Of a stretch of DNA of 64,000 nt, positions 19,542 through 27,571 are shown piece after piece; the stretch's first letter is position 1, and every line of letters starts with the position of its first letter. The notes under the pieces are model-generated. The model was not told the DNA's origin, did no database searches, and saw nothing but the letters and a program-made list of their open reading frames with translations. Location: positions 3,782,001 through 3,846,000 of the forward strand of contig NZ_LT629688.1 of the NCBI RefSeq assembly GCF_900101785.1. The letters run 5' to 3'. The stretch is from Auraticoccus monumenti. Lineage in GTDB: Bacteria; Actinomycetota; Actinomycetes; Propionibacteriales; Propionibacteriaceae. The translations under genes and the position numbers were made by a program.

Positions 19542-19547
19542 ATCGTA
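19542..19547 (-). promoter_or_regulatory. -10 box TACGAT, leaderless promoter of xerC
   Basis: TACGAT is followed by six C residues and the GTG start on the minus strand; no ribosome-binding site exists. Confidence 0.5.
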
Positions 19548-19642
19548 GGTCGCCGGCGCCGCCCCGCGTTACCGACGCGCTCACCGGTCCGGCGCTCCTG
19601 CTCAGCGGCGGCGGACCCGATCCGACGTCGCCGGCGGGCGGC

Positions 19643-19648
19643 TAACCT
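19643..19648 (+). promoter_or_regulatory. -10 box TAACCT, leaderless promoter of the lactonase gene
   Basis: TAACCT lies six bases before the ATG at 19655, with CGGGCC between and no Shine-Dalgarno sequence. Confidence 0.5.
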
Positions 19649-19654
19649 CGGGCC

Positions 19655-20746
19655 ATGCCCGACTCCGATGCCTCCGGCCCCGACGCCGCCGAGACCACGC
19701 CCAGCCTGCCGGTCGGCAGCACGCTCTACGTCGGCGGCTACTCCGGCGAGGAGGCCCAGCGCGTCGGCGTCGAGGCCTACCGCCTGGACGCCGCCGAGGG
19801 GACCCAGGTCGCGGTCACCGAGCTGCCCGCGGTTCCGCTGCACTCCCCCAGCTACCTGGTCCGCCACCCGGATCGGCCGCTGCTCTACGCGGTCAGCGAG
19901 AGCGACCCGACCACGGTCAGCGCCCTGGAGATCACCGACGACGGCGAGCTCGAGCTGCTCAACACCGTCGTGGCGGAGGGCTCGGGCGGCTGCCACGTCG
20001 CGCTGGACGAGACCGGCCGCTTCGTGCTCGTGGCCCACTACGGCAGCGGCGGGGTCTCCACCTTCGCGATCGCCGCCGACGGCCGGCTGTCCGAGCAGCT
20101 GGACTCCCACGCCTTCTCCGGCAGCGGGGCCGACCCCGAGCGCCAGGACGCCGCGCACGCCCACCAGGTGGTGGCCCACCACGGGAGGCTGCTGGTCTGC
20201 GACCTGGGCACCGACCAGGTGCACCAGCTCCGTCTCGACCCCGAGGGCCACCTGTCCGTCGCTGCCGACCCGGTGGTGCTGCCGGCCGGGTCCGGTCCCC
20301 GCCACCTGGTGGTCACCGACCACCACCTGGTGGTGGCCTGCGAGCTCTCCGGGCGGCTGTGGCTGGCCCGTCGCGAGGGTGACCAGTGGGTGGAGGCCGA
20401 CCACGTCCCGGCCACCTCCGCCGACACCTCCGAGGCGCCGTGCGCGCCCTCGGCCCTCCGTCTCGACGGCGGTCAGGTCGTGGTCGGCAACCGCGGCCCC
20501 GACACCTTCGCCGTCTTCGACCTCGACACCGAGGAGCACCGGCTGGTCCCGGTGGCCGAGGCGCGCACCGGCGGGGCCGTCCCGCGCGACCTGATCCTCA
20601 GCCCCACGCACCTGTGGGTGGCGAACCAGGACAGCGACACCGTGGTGGCCCACCGTCGCCCCGCGGAGGGGAGCACCGAGTGGGTGCTGGACTTCGAGAT
20701 CCCGACCGCGAAGCCGACCGCGCTGGTGCTGACCGAGGAGGCCTGA
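19655..20746 (+). CDS. Lactonase family protein (beta-propeller, YbhE/Pgl-like)
   Basis: A 363-residue seven-bladed beta-propeller of the PF10282 family, which includes E. coli 6-phosphogluconolactonase (YbhE) and cycloisomerase-type lactonases. Blade-like repeats are visible: LYVGGYSGEEAQRVGVEAYRLD, GSGGCHVALDETGRFVLVAHYGSGGVSTFAI, DAAHAHQVVAHHGRLLVCDLGTDQVHQLRLD and SGPRHLVVTDHHLVVACEL. The HVALD and HQV histidines are typical. A role in the oxidative pentose phosphate pathway is plausible but unproven, since no zwf or gnd is nearby. Monocistronic, then followed by def after 91 bp. Confidence 0.85.
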   Translation: MPDSDASGPDAAETTPSLPVGSTLYVGGYSGEEAQRVGVEAYRLDAAEGTQVAVTELPAVPLHSPSYLVRHPDRPLLYAVSESDPTTVSALEITDDGELELLNTVVAEGSGGCHVALDETGRFVLVAHYGSGGVSTFAIAADGRLSEQLDSHAFSGSGADPERQDAAHAHQVVAHHGRLLVCDLGTDQVHQLRLDPEGHLSVAADPVVLPAGSGPRHLVVTDHHLVVACELSGRLWLARREGDQWVEADHVPATSADTSEAPCAPSALRLDGGQVVVGNRGPDTFAVFDLDTEEHRLVPVAEARTGGAVPRDLILSPTHLWVANQDSDTVVAHRRPAEGSTEWVLDFEIPTAKPTALVLTEEA

Positions 20747-20755
20747 GCCGCCCGG

Positions 20756-20761
20756 TACGAT
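20756..20761 (+). promoter_or_regulatory. Candidate -10 box TACGAT for def
   Basis: TACGAT occurs just after the lactonase stop and about 76 bp before the def ATG, which has its own GAAGGA ribosome site; no convincing -35 was found. Confidence 0.35.
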
Positions 20762-20837
20762 CCGCCTGGTCCGGTGGCCAGGGGTCGCCGGACGGGCGAC
20801 CCCGCACCTGCCGACCTCGACGAAGGACACCTGCACG

Positions 20838-21440
20838 ATGAACGACCTCGACCTGACCACCGGGGGCACGGTGCGCCCGATCACCCGCTGGGGCACGCCG
20901 GTGATGCACGGCCGGACGCGGCCGGTGACCGTCTTCGACGACGAGCTGCACACCCTGCTGCGTGACATGTTCGCCACCATGGCCGCGGCCGAGGGCGTCG
21001 GGCTGGCCGCCACCCAGGTCGGGGTCGACCTGGCCGTCTTCGTCTACGACTGCCTCGACGACGACGAGAAGCGCCACATCGGCGTGGTCTGCAACCCGGT
21101 CGTCACCCTGCCCGAGGGGCGCGATCGCCGGCTGGAGTCCGCCGACGAGGGCTGCCTGTCCTTCCCCGGCGCCTGGGCCCCGCTCTCGCGCCCTGACACC
21201 GCCACCTGCACCGGCCAGGACGCCTCCGGCCGCGACGTCCGGGTGCTCGGCACCGGCATGCTGTCGCGCTGCCTGCAGCACGAGACCGACCACCTCAACG
21301 GCACCGTCTTCGGCGACCGGCTGCCCGGGCGCATCCGCAAGAAGCTGGACGCCCAGCACGAGAAGATGGCCGAGCGCTACCCGCTGGACTGGCCGGTCAG
21401 CCCGCGCCGGCCGCTGCAGGTCACCGCCGCCGCGGAGTGA
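20838..21440 (+). CDS. def: Peptide deformylase
   Basis: Removes the N-formyl group from nascent proteins. The 200-residue product contains the three deformylase motifs: GVGLAATQVG (53-62), EGCLSFPG (104-111, metal ligand C106) and QHETDHLNG (147-155, H148, E149, H152). ATG at 20838 is preceded by GAAGGACAC. It has a short C-terminal basic extension. The gene is convergent with the metallophosphoesterase across a 159-bp spacer rich in CCGGTCGG-like words. Confidence 0.96.
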   Translation: MNDLDLTTGGTVRPITRWGTPVMHGRTRPVTVFDDELHTLLRDMFATMAAAEGVGLAATQVGVDLAVFVYDCLDDDEKRHIGVVCNPVVTLPEGRDRRLESADEGCLSFPGAWAPLSRPDTATCTGQDASGRDVRVLGTGMLSRCLQHETDHLNGTVFGDRLPGRIRKKLDAQHEKMAERYPLDWPVSPRRPLQVTAAAE

Positions 21441-21599
21441 TGGCGCGACTGCGGGGGACCCGGGCCGGGTCGACCGGGTGAGCCGGTCGGCCGGTCGGGC
21501 CAGCAGCCGCACCGGTCGGGTCGTCCGGCCGCACCAGCCGGTCCGCTCGGGCCGGGCCGGGTCCCGTGGTCGTGGTCGTGCTCGGGTCGTGCGGCCGGC

Positions 21600-22529
21600 T
21601 CAGCCGGTCGCGGGCGCGATCGGGTCGTCCGGCCGGGTGATCCCGGCCGCGGCCAGCCGCCGCTCCACCTCCTCGGGCAGCACGCGCTCCCCCACCGCGG
21701 GGTGCGCCGCCACCGGCGCCACCGCGTGCACCACCGTCCCCGGCAGCACGTGCACCAGGGCGAGGGCCTGCTCACCGTCCTGACCCCGGGTCCCGCCACC
21801 CTCGGCCAGCAGGTCCTGCGTGTAGGCCAGCCCGCTGGCCGCGTGCACGGGGATGCCGGCCAGCGTGGTGGAGACGGTGTGGTGGACGTGGCCGCCCAGC
21901 ACCGCCCGGACGTCGGTGCCGGTGAGCACCTCGCCCAGCGCGTCCTGACCCCGCAGCTCCACCGTCAGGGCCAGGTCGAGCAGGGTCGGCGCCGGGGGGT
22001 GGTGCAGCACCAGCACGGTCCCCAGCGGGGCGGGCTCGGCCAGCTCCTCGGCCAGCCAGCGCAGCTGCCCCTCGTCCACCGCACCCCAGTGCGCCCCGGG
22101 GACGCTGGAGTCCAGCACCACCACGCGCAGCCCACCGAGGCGGTGCACGCCGTGCACGGGCGCGTCCGGACCGGCGGCCGCGCCGAGGTCGGTGCCCGGT
22201 GCGGCGTCGGCCAGCAGCACCCGTCGCAGCGCGGCACGGTCGTCGTGGTTGCCGCACGCCACCACCACCTGCGCCCCCATCCGCTCCGCCGCCGGCCACA
22301 CCAGCGCCCGCAGCCGCTCGTAGGCCTCCGGCTCGCCGCGGTCGGCCAGGTCACCGGAGAGCACCAGCGCGTCCGGGGCCACCCCGCTGCGCTCCAGCCG
22401 CTCCAGGGCGAGAGCCAGCGAGCGGGTGGAGTCCACCGCGCCGTACAGCGGTGCCCCGTCCCCGGTCAGGTGCAGGTCGGTCAGGTGCGCCAGCACCACC
22501 GACGGCCGGGGGTGCTCGGTCGTGGTCAT
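21600..22529 (-). CDS. Metallophosphoesterase (calcineurin-like, CpdA/GpdQ class)
   Basis: A cytoplasmic dimetal phosphodiesterase of 309 residues with all calcineurin-like motifs: HLTDLHL, LSGDLADRGEP, CGNHDD, LHHPP and GGHVHH. The pattern matches class III cyclic-nucleotide or glycerophosphodiester phosphodiesterases (CpdA, GpdQ). ATG overlaps the stop of the LacI gene (ATGA), making it the last gene of the ABC importer operon. That context suggests it hydrolyses the imported compound or a product of it, possibly a phosphodiester; the exact substrate is inferred only. Confidence 0.85.
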   Translation of the reverse strand: MTTTEHPRPSVVLAHLTDLHLTGDGAPLYGAVDSTRSLALALERLERSGVAPDALVLSGDLADRGEPEAYERLRALVWPAAERMGAQVVVACGNHDDRAALRRVLLADAAPGTDLGAAAGPDAPVHGVHRLGGLRVVVLDSSVPGAHWGAVDEGQLRWLAEELAEPAPLGTVLVLHHPPAPTLLDLALTVELRGQDALGEVLTGTDVRAVLGGHVHHTVSTTLAGIPVHAASGLAYTQDLLAEGGGTRGQDGEQALALVHVLPGTVVHAVAPVAAHPAVGERVLPEEVERRLAAAGITRPDDPIAPATG

Positions 22530-23527
22530 CAGCGCTCCACCTCGCTCAGGGTCCGTCCGGTCAGCAGCTCACCACGCCAGGCGCGGTGCGCCGGCAGCGC
22601 CTCGGCCTCGCCGTCGAGGACCCCGGCCAGCCGGCTCACCGCGGCCTCGGCGGCGTCCTCCACCGGCACCCGCACCGTGGTCAGGCCGAGCAGGTCCACC
22701 CCGGGCGTCAGGCCGTCCCAGCCGGTGCTGGCTGCACCGGTCCCCCGCGCGGCCAGCGCCCGGAGCACCGCGAGCTGGCGGACGTCGGAGGTGCACAGCA
22801 CGGCGGTGGCGCCCGCCGCCGCCTCGGTCAGGGCCGCGCCGACGCCGTCGCCCGGGTCCGGCCCGGTGGTCAGCCGCTGCACCGCCACCCCGCCCAGGGC
22901 GGCCACCAGCGCCTCACCGCGCCGGTGCTCGCCGTAGGACGTCTCCGCGGAGGCCCCGAGGACCACCACACGCCGGTGGCCCAGCTCGCGCACCCGGGAG
23001 GCCAGCAGGGCGCCGTGCCACTCCTCGTCGTAGGACTCCGCGGCGATCGCCGCGCTCGGCTCCGGACGTCCGACCCGCACGATCGGCACCTCCGCGGCGA
23101 AGGGCTCCAGCTGGGCGGAGTCCACGCCGCCGGTGGCCACCAGCAGCCCCGCCACCCGCATCCCCAGCAGCCGCCGCAGCGCCTGCACCTGGCGCTCACC
23201 GCCCGGGTCGGCGCCGATCGTCACGGTCACCAGCTCCACCCCGGCCCGGGCCGCGGCCAGCTCCAGCGCGGAGAACAGCGCACCGTAGACGGGGTTGGCG
23301 GCGTCGCGCAGCATCAGCCCGATCACCCCGGTGCCCCCGGCGGCGAGCTCGGTGGCCATCAGGTTCGGCACGTAGCCCAGCTCGGCGGCGGCCCGCTCCA
23401 CCCGCTCCCGGGTGGCGGCGGCGATCCGCCCCTGCCCGCGGAGCGCCCGGGTGGCGGTCGCCCGGGAGACACCGACCGCACGGGCCACGTCCTCGATCCG
23501 CACCCCCAGCGGGCGCTGGTCAGCCAC
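22529..23527 (-). CDS. LacI-family transcriptional regulator
   Basis: A 332-residue repressor-type regulator. The N-terminal HTH and hinge read IEDVARAVGVSRATATRALRGQGRIAAATRERVERAAAELGYVPN (residues 11-55), followed by a periplasmic-binding-like effector domain (IGLMLRDAANPVYGALFSALE...). It overlaps the permease gene upstream (8 bp) and the phosphoesterase downstream (ATGA), so it is co-transcribed with the importer and probably controls it. The 20-bp perfect palindrome at 27481-27500 by the operon promoter is the best candidate operator. Confidence 0.92.
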   Translation of the reverse strand: MADQRPLGVRIEDVARAVGVSRATATRALRGQGRIAAATRERVERAAAELGYVPNLMATELAAGGTGVIGLMLRDAANPVYGALFSALELAAARAGVELVTVTIGADPGGERQVQALRRLLGMRVAGLLVATGGVDSAQLEPFAAEVPIVRVGRPEPSAAIAAESYDEEWHGALLASRVRELGHRRVVVLGASAETSYGEHRRGEALVAALGGVAVQRLTTGPDPGDGVGAALTEAAAGATAVLCTSDVRQLAVLRALAARGTGAASTGWDGLTPGVDLLGLTTVRVPVEDAAEAAVSRLAGVLDGEAEALPAHRAWRGELLTGRTLSEVER

Positions 23528-25292
23528 GCCGCCGTGCCCCGGTCGAGCCCCGGCCGTAGACCAGCCACAGCACGAGGCCCTGCACCAGCATCAGCAGCAC
23601 CGTGTAGACGAAGGTGATGCCCATCGACTGCACGTTCGCCTCCCCCTCCGTCGACTGCTTGATGGCGATCCCCAGCGGCTCGAACAGGGGGTGGTACAGG
23701 AACACTGCCGCATCGTAGTCATCGAGCAGGCTGGTGAAGTTGAGCGCGGTGACCGCGGCCATGGTGGGGGCGATCAGCGGCAGCACCACCCGCCGGACCG
23801 TGGTCAGCTGGCCCGCACCGAGGATGCGGGCGGCGTCCTCCAGCTCGTCGGGGACGGCGGCGAAGGCGGCCTTGAGCAGCCGCAGCGTGAACGGGATCTT
23901 CACCACCACGTAGGCCACCCCGAGGAGCACCACCGTGCCGGTCAGCACCTGGCCGACCACCAGCAGCCGCGGCTCGTCGTAGGTCATCACCAGACCCAGG
24001 GCGATCAGGATCGTGGGCAGGATCCAGGGGATGTGCAGCACGTACTCGATCACCGAGCTCAGCCAGCCCCGCCAGCGGCTCAGCGAGCGCGCCACCAGCA
24101 CCAGCCCGAAGACCACCACCAGCGAGGCGAGCCCGGAGTAGACCACCGACACCACGAACGGCCCGAGCGCGTCGGCGCTGGTCAGCACCGTCGTCCAGTG
24201 CTCCAGCGTCAGGTCCTCCGCGCCGATCGAGCCGGACATGATCGCCCGGGCGTCGACGAAGGAGAACACCACCGCGCACAGCACCGGGAAGACGTAGACC
24301 GCCCACAGCGCCCAGGCCAGCACCTGGACGACGACGGCGCCCCAGCGGGTCTGGAAAGCCTGCGGGGCGATCGGCACCGCCACCTTGGCCACCGCGAAGT
24401 AGGTGCCCCCCCGCTCCACCCGGTTCATCACCGCCAGCAGGGCGATGGTGGCCAGCCCGAGCAGCACGGCCAGCAGCGCGGCCACGTCGCGGGAGGAGGT
24501 GGAGCGGGCGAAGGTGAGGATCATCGGCGCCACCGTCTGGAAGTCCTCCCCGCCCAGCACCAGCGGCGCGGTCAGGGCACCCAGACCGGTGAGGAAGGTC
24601 AGCACGGTCACGGCGAAGACCATCGGTCGCAGGGCGGGCAGCACGATCCGGCGCAGGATGGTCGCCGTCGAGGCCCCCATCAGCCGGGCCGCCTCGATGG
24701 ACTGGTGGTCGATCGAGGCCAGCGCCGCGGACAGGAACAGCATGTGGTTGGTGGTGGTGGCGAAGGTCATCACCAGCACCACGGCCACGAACCCGGAGAA
24801 CCAGTCGCGGTCCAGGTCCGGCCACGAGCGGGCCAGCGCGTTGGTCACGAACCCGTAGCGGCCGTAGATGAAGCTGTAGCCGGCGGCGAGCACGATGCCG
24901 CCGTAGATGAAGGTGGTGGCGAACCCCAGCCACAGCACCCTGCGGGCCCGGACCCGGAACCAGCCGGTGACCAGCACGATGAAGATGCCCACCACGTTGA
25001 CCGTGACCGCCAGGGTGGCGGCCAGCAGCACGCTGTTGCGCAGCGACCGCAGCGCCCGCTCGCTGGAGAGCAGCCGGTCGAAGGCGGTCAGGGTGAGCCG
25101 GCCCTCGGGGGCGAAGGTGGTCTGCAGCAGCGACAGGTTGGGCAGCACCAGGAAGGCCGCGGAGAACCACAGCACCACCACCACCACGACCACGCCCAGC
25201 GGCGAGCGCAGCATCTGCCGGGTCGCGCCGGGCCGGCGGACCGGGGCAGGGGCGGCCGGACCGGCCTCGAGCGGCGTGGTCGGGGCGCTCAC
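23520..25292 (-). CDS. ABC importer permease, fused double-domain (AfuB/FbpB type)
   Basis: A 590-residue inner-membrane permease made of two BPD-transport domains in one chain, about 12 membrane helices. Each half carries an EAA-type coupling loop: SIEAARLMGASTATILRRIVLPALRP near residue 200 and ELEDAARILGAGQLTTVRRVVLPLIAP near 490. This fused layout is typical of the iron(III)/thiamine/2-aminoethylphosphonate importer group. The N-terminal 30 residues are Pro/Ala-rich and cytoplasmic. GTG start overlaps the ATPase stop (GTGA). Confidence 0.9.
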   Translation of the reverse strand: MSAPTTPLEAGPAAPAPVRRPGATRQMLRSPLGVVVVVVVLWFSAAFLVLPNLSLLQTTFAPEGRLTLTAFDRLLSSERALRSLRNSVLLAATLAVTVNVVGIFIVLVTGWFRVRARRVLWLGFATTFIYGGIVLAAGYSFIYGRYGFVTNALARSWPDLDRDWFSGFVAVVLVMTFATTTNHMLFLSAALASIDHQSIEAARLMGASTATILRRIVLPALRPMVFAVTVLTFLTGLGALTAPLVLGGEDFQTVAPMILTFARSTSSRDVAALLAVLLGLATIALLAVMNRVERGGTYFAVAKVAVPIAPQAFQTRWGAVVVQVLAWALWAVYVFPVLCAVVFSFVDARAIMSGSIGAEDLTLEHWTTVLTSADALGPFVVSVVYSGLASLVVVFGLVLVARSLSRWRGWLSSVIEYVLHIPWILPTILIALGLVMTYDEPRLLVVGQVLTGTVVLLGVAYVVVKIPFTLRLLKAAFAAVPDELEDAARILGAGQLTTVRRVVLPLIAPTMAAVTALNFTSLLDDYDAAVFLYHPLFEPLGIAIKQSTEGEANVQSMGITFVYTVLLMLVQGLVLWLVYGRGSTGARRRG

Positions 25293-26287
25293 GCCGCGTC
25301 CCCGTACTGGTGCACCGCGGCCACGTCGACCCGGACCCGCACCTCGTCGTCGATCCCGAGCCGGGCGGCGTCGGCGCTGGCCACCTCGGCCAGCATCCGG
25401 GCCCCGGAGACCTCCAGCTCCACCGCGGTGGTGGACCCCCGGTAGGCGTAGGCGCGGACCACGCCGGCGAGCCCGTCACCGGTGGTGAGGCTGACGTGCT
25501 CGGGGCGCACCCAGGAGTCGCGGGCGACGTCCAGCCCGGAGCCGGCCAGCAGGGCGAGCTGCCCGGCGCTGAGGTGGGTGGCCTCCCCGATGAAGTCGCA
25601 GACGAACGCGCTGGCGGGCTGCTCGTAGATCTCCCGCGGCGTCCCCACCTGCTCCAGCCGCCCCTCCGACAGGACGGCGATCCGGTCGCTGAGCGCGAGC
25701 GCCTCCTCCTGGTCGTGGGTGACGTAGACGGTGGTGATGCCCACCTCCCGCTGCAGCCGCTGCAGCTCACCACGCAGCTGCACCCGCAGCTTCGCGTCCA
25801 GGTTGGACAGCGGCTCGTCCAGCAGCAGGATGCGCGGCTGCAGCACCAGCGCACGGGCGATCGCCACCCGCTGCTGCTGGCCGCCGGAGAGCTCGGCCAC
25901 CCCGCGCGAGAGCTGCTCGGGCCGCAGCCCGACCTGCTCGGCGACGCGGTCGACCCGCTCCCGCTGCTCGGCCCGGGCGACGCGCTGGACCGACAGCCCG
26001 AAGGCGATGTTCTCCCGCACCGACATGCTGGGGAACAGCGCGTAGCTCTGGAAGACCATCCCCACCCCGCGCCGCTCGCTCGGCACCCGGGTGACGTCGC
26101 GGCCGTCGACGTGGACGGTGCCCGAGGTGGGCTCGACGAAGCCCGCCAGCGACCGCAGGGCGGTGGTCTTGCCGCACCCGGAGGGGCCGAGCAGGGTGAA
26201 GAACTCCCCCTCGCCGATCTCCAGGTCCAGGCCCTGCAGGGCCACGTGGTCGTCGAAGACGACGCGCAACGAGTCGAGACGGATCAT
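25289..26287 (-). CDS. ABC importer ATP-binding protein (FbpC/PotA type)
   Basis: Energises the fused permease. The 332-residue product has Walker A GPSGCGKTTALRS (about residues 34-46), signature LSGGQQQRVAIARAL, Walker B ILLLDEPLSNLDAKLR and the H-loop VTHDQEEALALSD. A C-terminal TOBE domain (about 245-332, WVRPEHVSLTTGDGLAGVVRAYAYRGSTTAVEL) is present, as in CUT1/Fbp ATPases. It is preceded by a strong intergenic hairpin after the binding-protein gene, so its level is probably lower than that of the binding protein. Confidence 0.93.
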   Translation of the reverse strand: MIRLDSLRVVFDDHVALQGLDLEIGEGEFFTLLGPSGCGKTTALRSLAGFVEPTSGTVHVDGRDVTRVPSERRGVGMVFQSYALFPSMSVRENIAFGLSVQRVARAEQRERVDRVAEQVGLRPEQLSRGVAELSGGQQQRVAIARALVLQPRILLLDEPLSNLDAKLRVQLRGELQRLQREVGITTVYVTHDQEEALALSDRIAVLSEGRLEQVGTPREIYEQPASAFVCDFIGEATHLSAGQLALLAGSGLDVARDSWVRPEHVSLTTGDGLAGVVRAYAYRGSTTAVELEVSGARMLAEVASADAARLGIDDEVRVRVDVAAVHQYGDAA

Positions 26288-26307
26288 GGACGGCTCCTCG
26301 CCGGGAG

Positions 26308-26339
26308 GGCCGGGAGGTCGCCGCAGCGACCTCCCGGCC
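26308..26339 (-). terminator. Perfect 14-bp hairpin between binding-protein and ATPase genes
   Basis: GGCCGGGAGGTCGC pairs with GCGACCTCCCGGCC around loop CGCA, seven bases after the binding-protein stop. Such hairpins commonly stabilise the upstream message or partly terminate, giving excess binding protein over the membrane complex. Confidence 0.65.
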
Positions 26340-26345
26340 GGGTGG

Positions 26346-27416
26346 TCAGGGCAGGTACTCCAGCTCGACGCGCTCGACCCACTCGCCGATGTGCTCGCGC
26401 ACCAGGGCGTAGTCGATGTCGGCGCGCTGCACCGAGCCGACCAGCTCGACGACCTCCGGGTTGGCCTGCTCGGCCGCGACCTCGTTGACCGGCATCGAGT
26501 TGAACTCCGTGGCGAACTCGCCCTGGACCTCGGCGCTGCCGAGCCAGTCGATGAACTCCTTCGCGCGCTGCTCGGAGTCGGTGCCGGCGATGACGCCGAC
26601 CTGCTCGGTCACGAAGGGCACCCCCGCGGAGGCGGGGACGACCGCGGTCTCGGTGCCGTACTGCTCGTCGCGGGCGATCACGCCGCCGCTGGGGGTGACG
26701 CCGTAGGCCACCTCACCGCGCTCGAAGCGGGCGTAGAGGTCGGTGCCCTCCACGGCCGGGCTGCCGTTGGCGTAGTAGGCCTGCACGGCCGCCCATCCCT
26801 CGTCGGAGACCTCGCCGTCGGGGCCGGCGTAGGGGGCCAGCAGCCCGGCCAGCACGAGCTGGGGGGTGGCCTGGCCGAGGGAGGTGTTGACCTCGTACCG
26901 CCCGGCGAAGGCCGGGTCGGTCCACAGCTGGGCCACGTCGGTGGGGGCGTCGGTGGTGGTGGCGGAGTCGTAGACGGTGAGGATCGCCTGGTCCACCAGC
27001 GGCCAGTAGGCGCCGTCGACCGGGTCCCCGGCGTCCTGGGGCACCTCGCCGGCCCAGCTGGGCTCGTGCGCGGTGATGGCCTGCTCGGCCTTCAGCTGCT
27101 CGAAGAACATCGTGTTGAGCCCGTAGACCACGTCGCCGACCGGGTTGTTGACCTCGGCGATGATGCGGTTGGTCAGGTCGGCTCCGCCGAGCCCGACGAT
27201 CTCGATGTCGAAGCCCGCCTCGGCGGCCTTCTCGGTGACCCACTCGCCACGGCCGTCGGAGTTGGAGTTGGTGTAGACCACCAGCGTCTGGTCGCCGCCG
27301 GCCTGCTCGCCACCGCCCCCGCTCTCCGACGCCTGGTTCGAGCACGCCGCCAGGGTGGTCACCGCCACCGCGAGAGCCACCGTCCCGCGCAGAGCCCGTC
27401 GTCCGAAAGCCATCAT
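26346..27416 (-). CDS. AfuA/FbpA-type extracellular solute-binding lipoprotein
   Basis: Captures the substrate for the adjacent importer. The 356-residue product has a lipoprotein signal ending at C25 (TLAAC), a Gly/Ser linker, then an FbpA/AfuA-like fold starting TLVVYTNSNSDGRGEWVTEKAAEAGFDIEIVGLGGADLTNRI. The family includes iron(III), thiamine, phosphonate and sugar-phosphate binders. A paired tyrosine (AYYANG) is seen near residue 215-225, but it cannot be equated with the FbpA iron site by eye. ATG at 27416 follows AGGAGGAGA. First gene of the importer operon. Confidence 0.88.
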   Translation of the reverse strand: MMAFGRRALRGTVALAVAVTTLAACSNQASESGGGGEQAGGDQTLVVYTNSNSDGRGEWVTEKAAEAGFDIEIVGLGGADLTNRIIAEVNNPVGDVVYGLNTMFFEQLKAEQAITAHEPSWAGEVPQDAGDPVDGAYWPLVDQAILTVYDSATTTDAPTDVAQLWTDPAFAGRYEVNTSLGQATPQLVLAGLLAPYAGPDGEVSDEGWAAVQAYYANGSPAVEGTDLYARFERGEVAYGVTPSGGVIARDEQYGTETAVVPASAGVPFVTEQVGVIAGTDSEQRAKEFIDWLGSAEVQGEFATEFNSMPVNEVAAEQANPEVVELVGSVQRADIDYALVREHIGEWVERVELEYLP

Positions 27417-27480
27417 GGCCGTCTCCTCCTGCGACCACCGGCCGCGTCGCTGCTGCCCCGTGAGGGGTGTCGGCGACCAT

Positions 27481-27500
27481 GTGCGGTCGCGCGACCGCAC
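27481..27500. promoter_or_regulatory. Perfect 20-bp palindrome, candidate LacI operator
   Basis: The sequence is its own reverse complement (half-site GTGCGGTCGC), with a central CG as in LacI/GalR operators. It lies just downstream of the TACCCT box and overlaps the predicted transcription start, 65-84 bp before the binding-protein ATG, the classical position for a repressor. Confidence 0.65.
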
Positions 27501-27502
27501 TG

Positions 27503-27508
27503 AGGGTA
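27503..27508 (-). promoter_or_regulatory. -10 box TACCCT of the AfuA-type importer operon
   Basis: TACCCT on the minus strand, preceded by GGGA, places the start near 27496 inside the palindrome. Upstream, GGTGAACGC occurs twice (27519-27527 and 27541-27549, 22 bp apart), perhaps a second regulator site; no consensus -35. Confidence 0.45.
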
Positions 27509-27571
27509 TCCCGCCCTCGGTGAACGCTCGGGGAGGCCCTGGTGAACGCCGGCCAGCGGGGGTGCGGCGGT

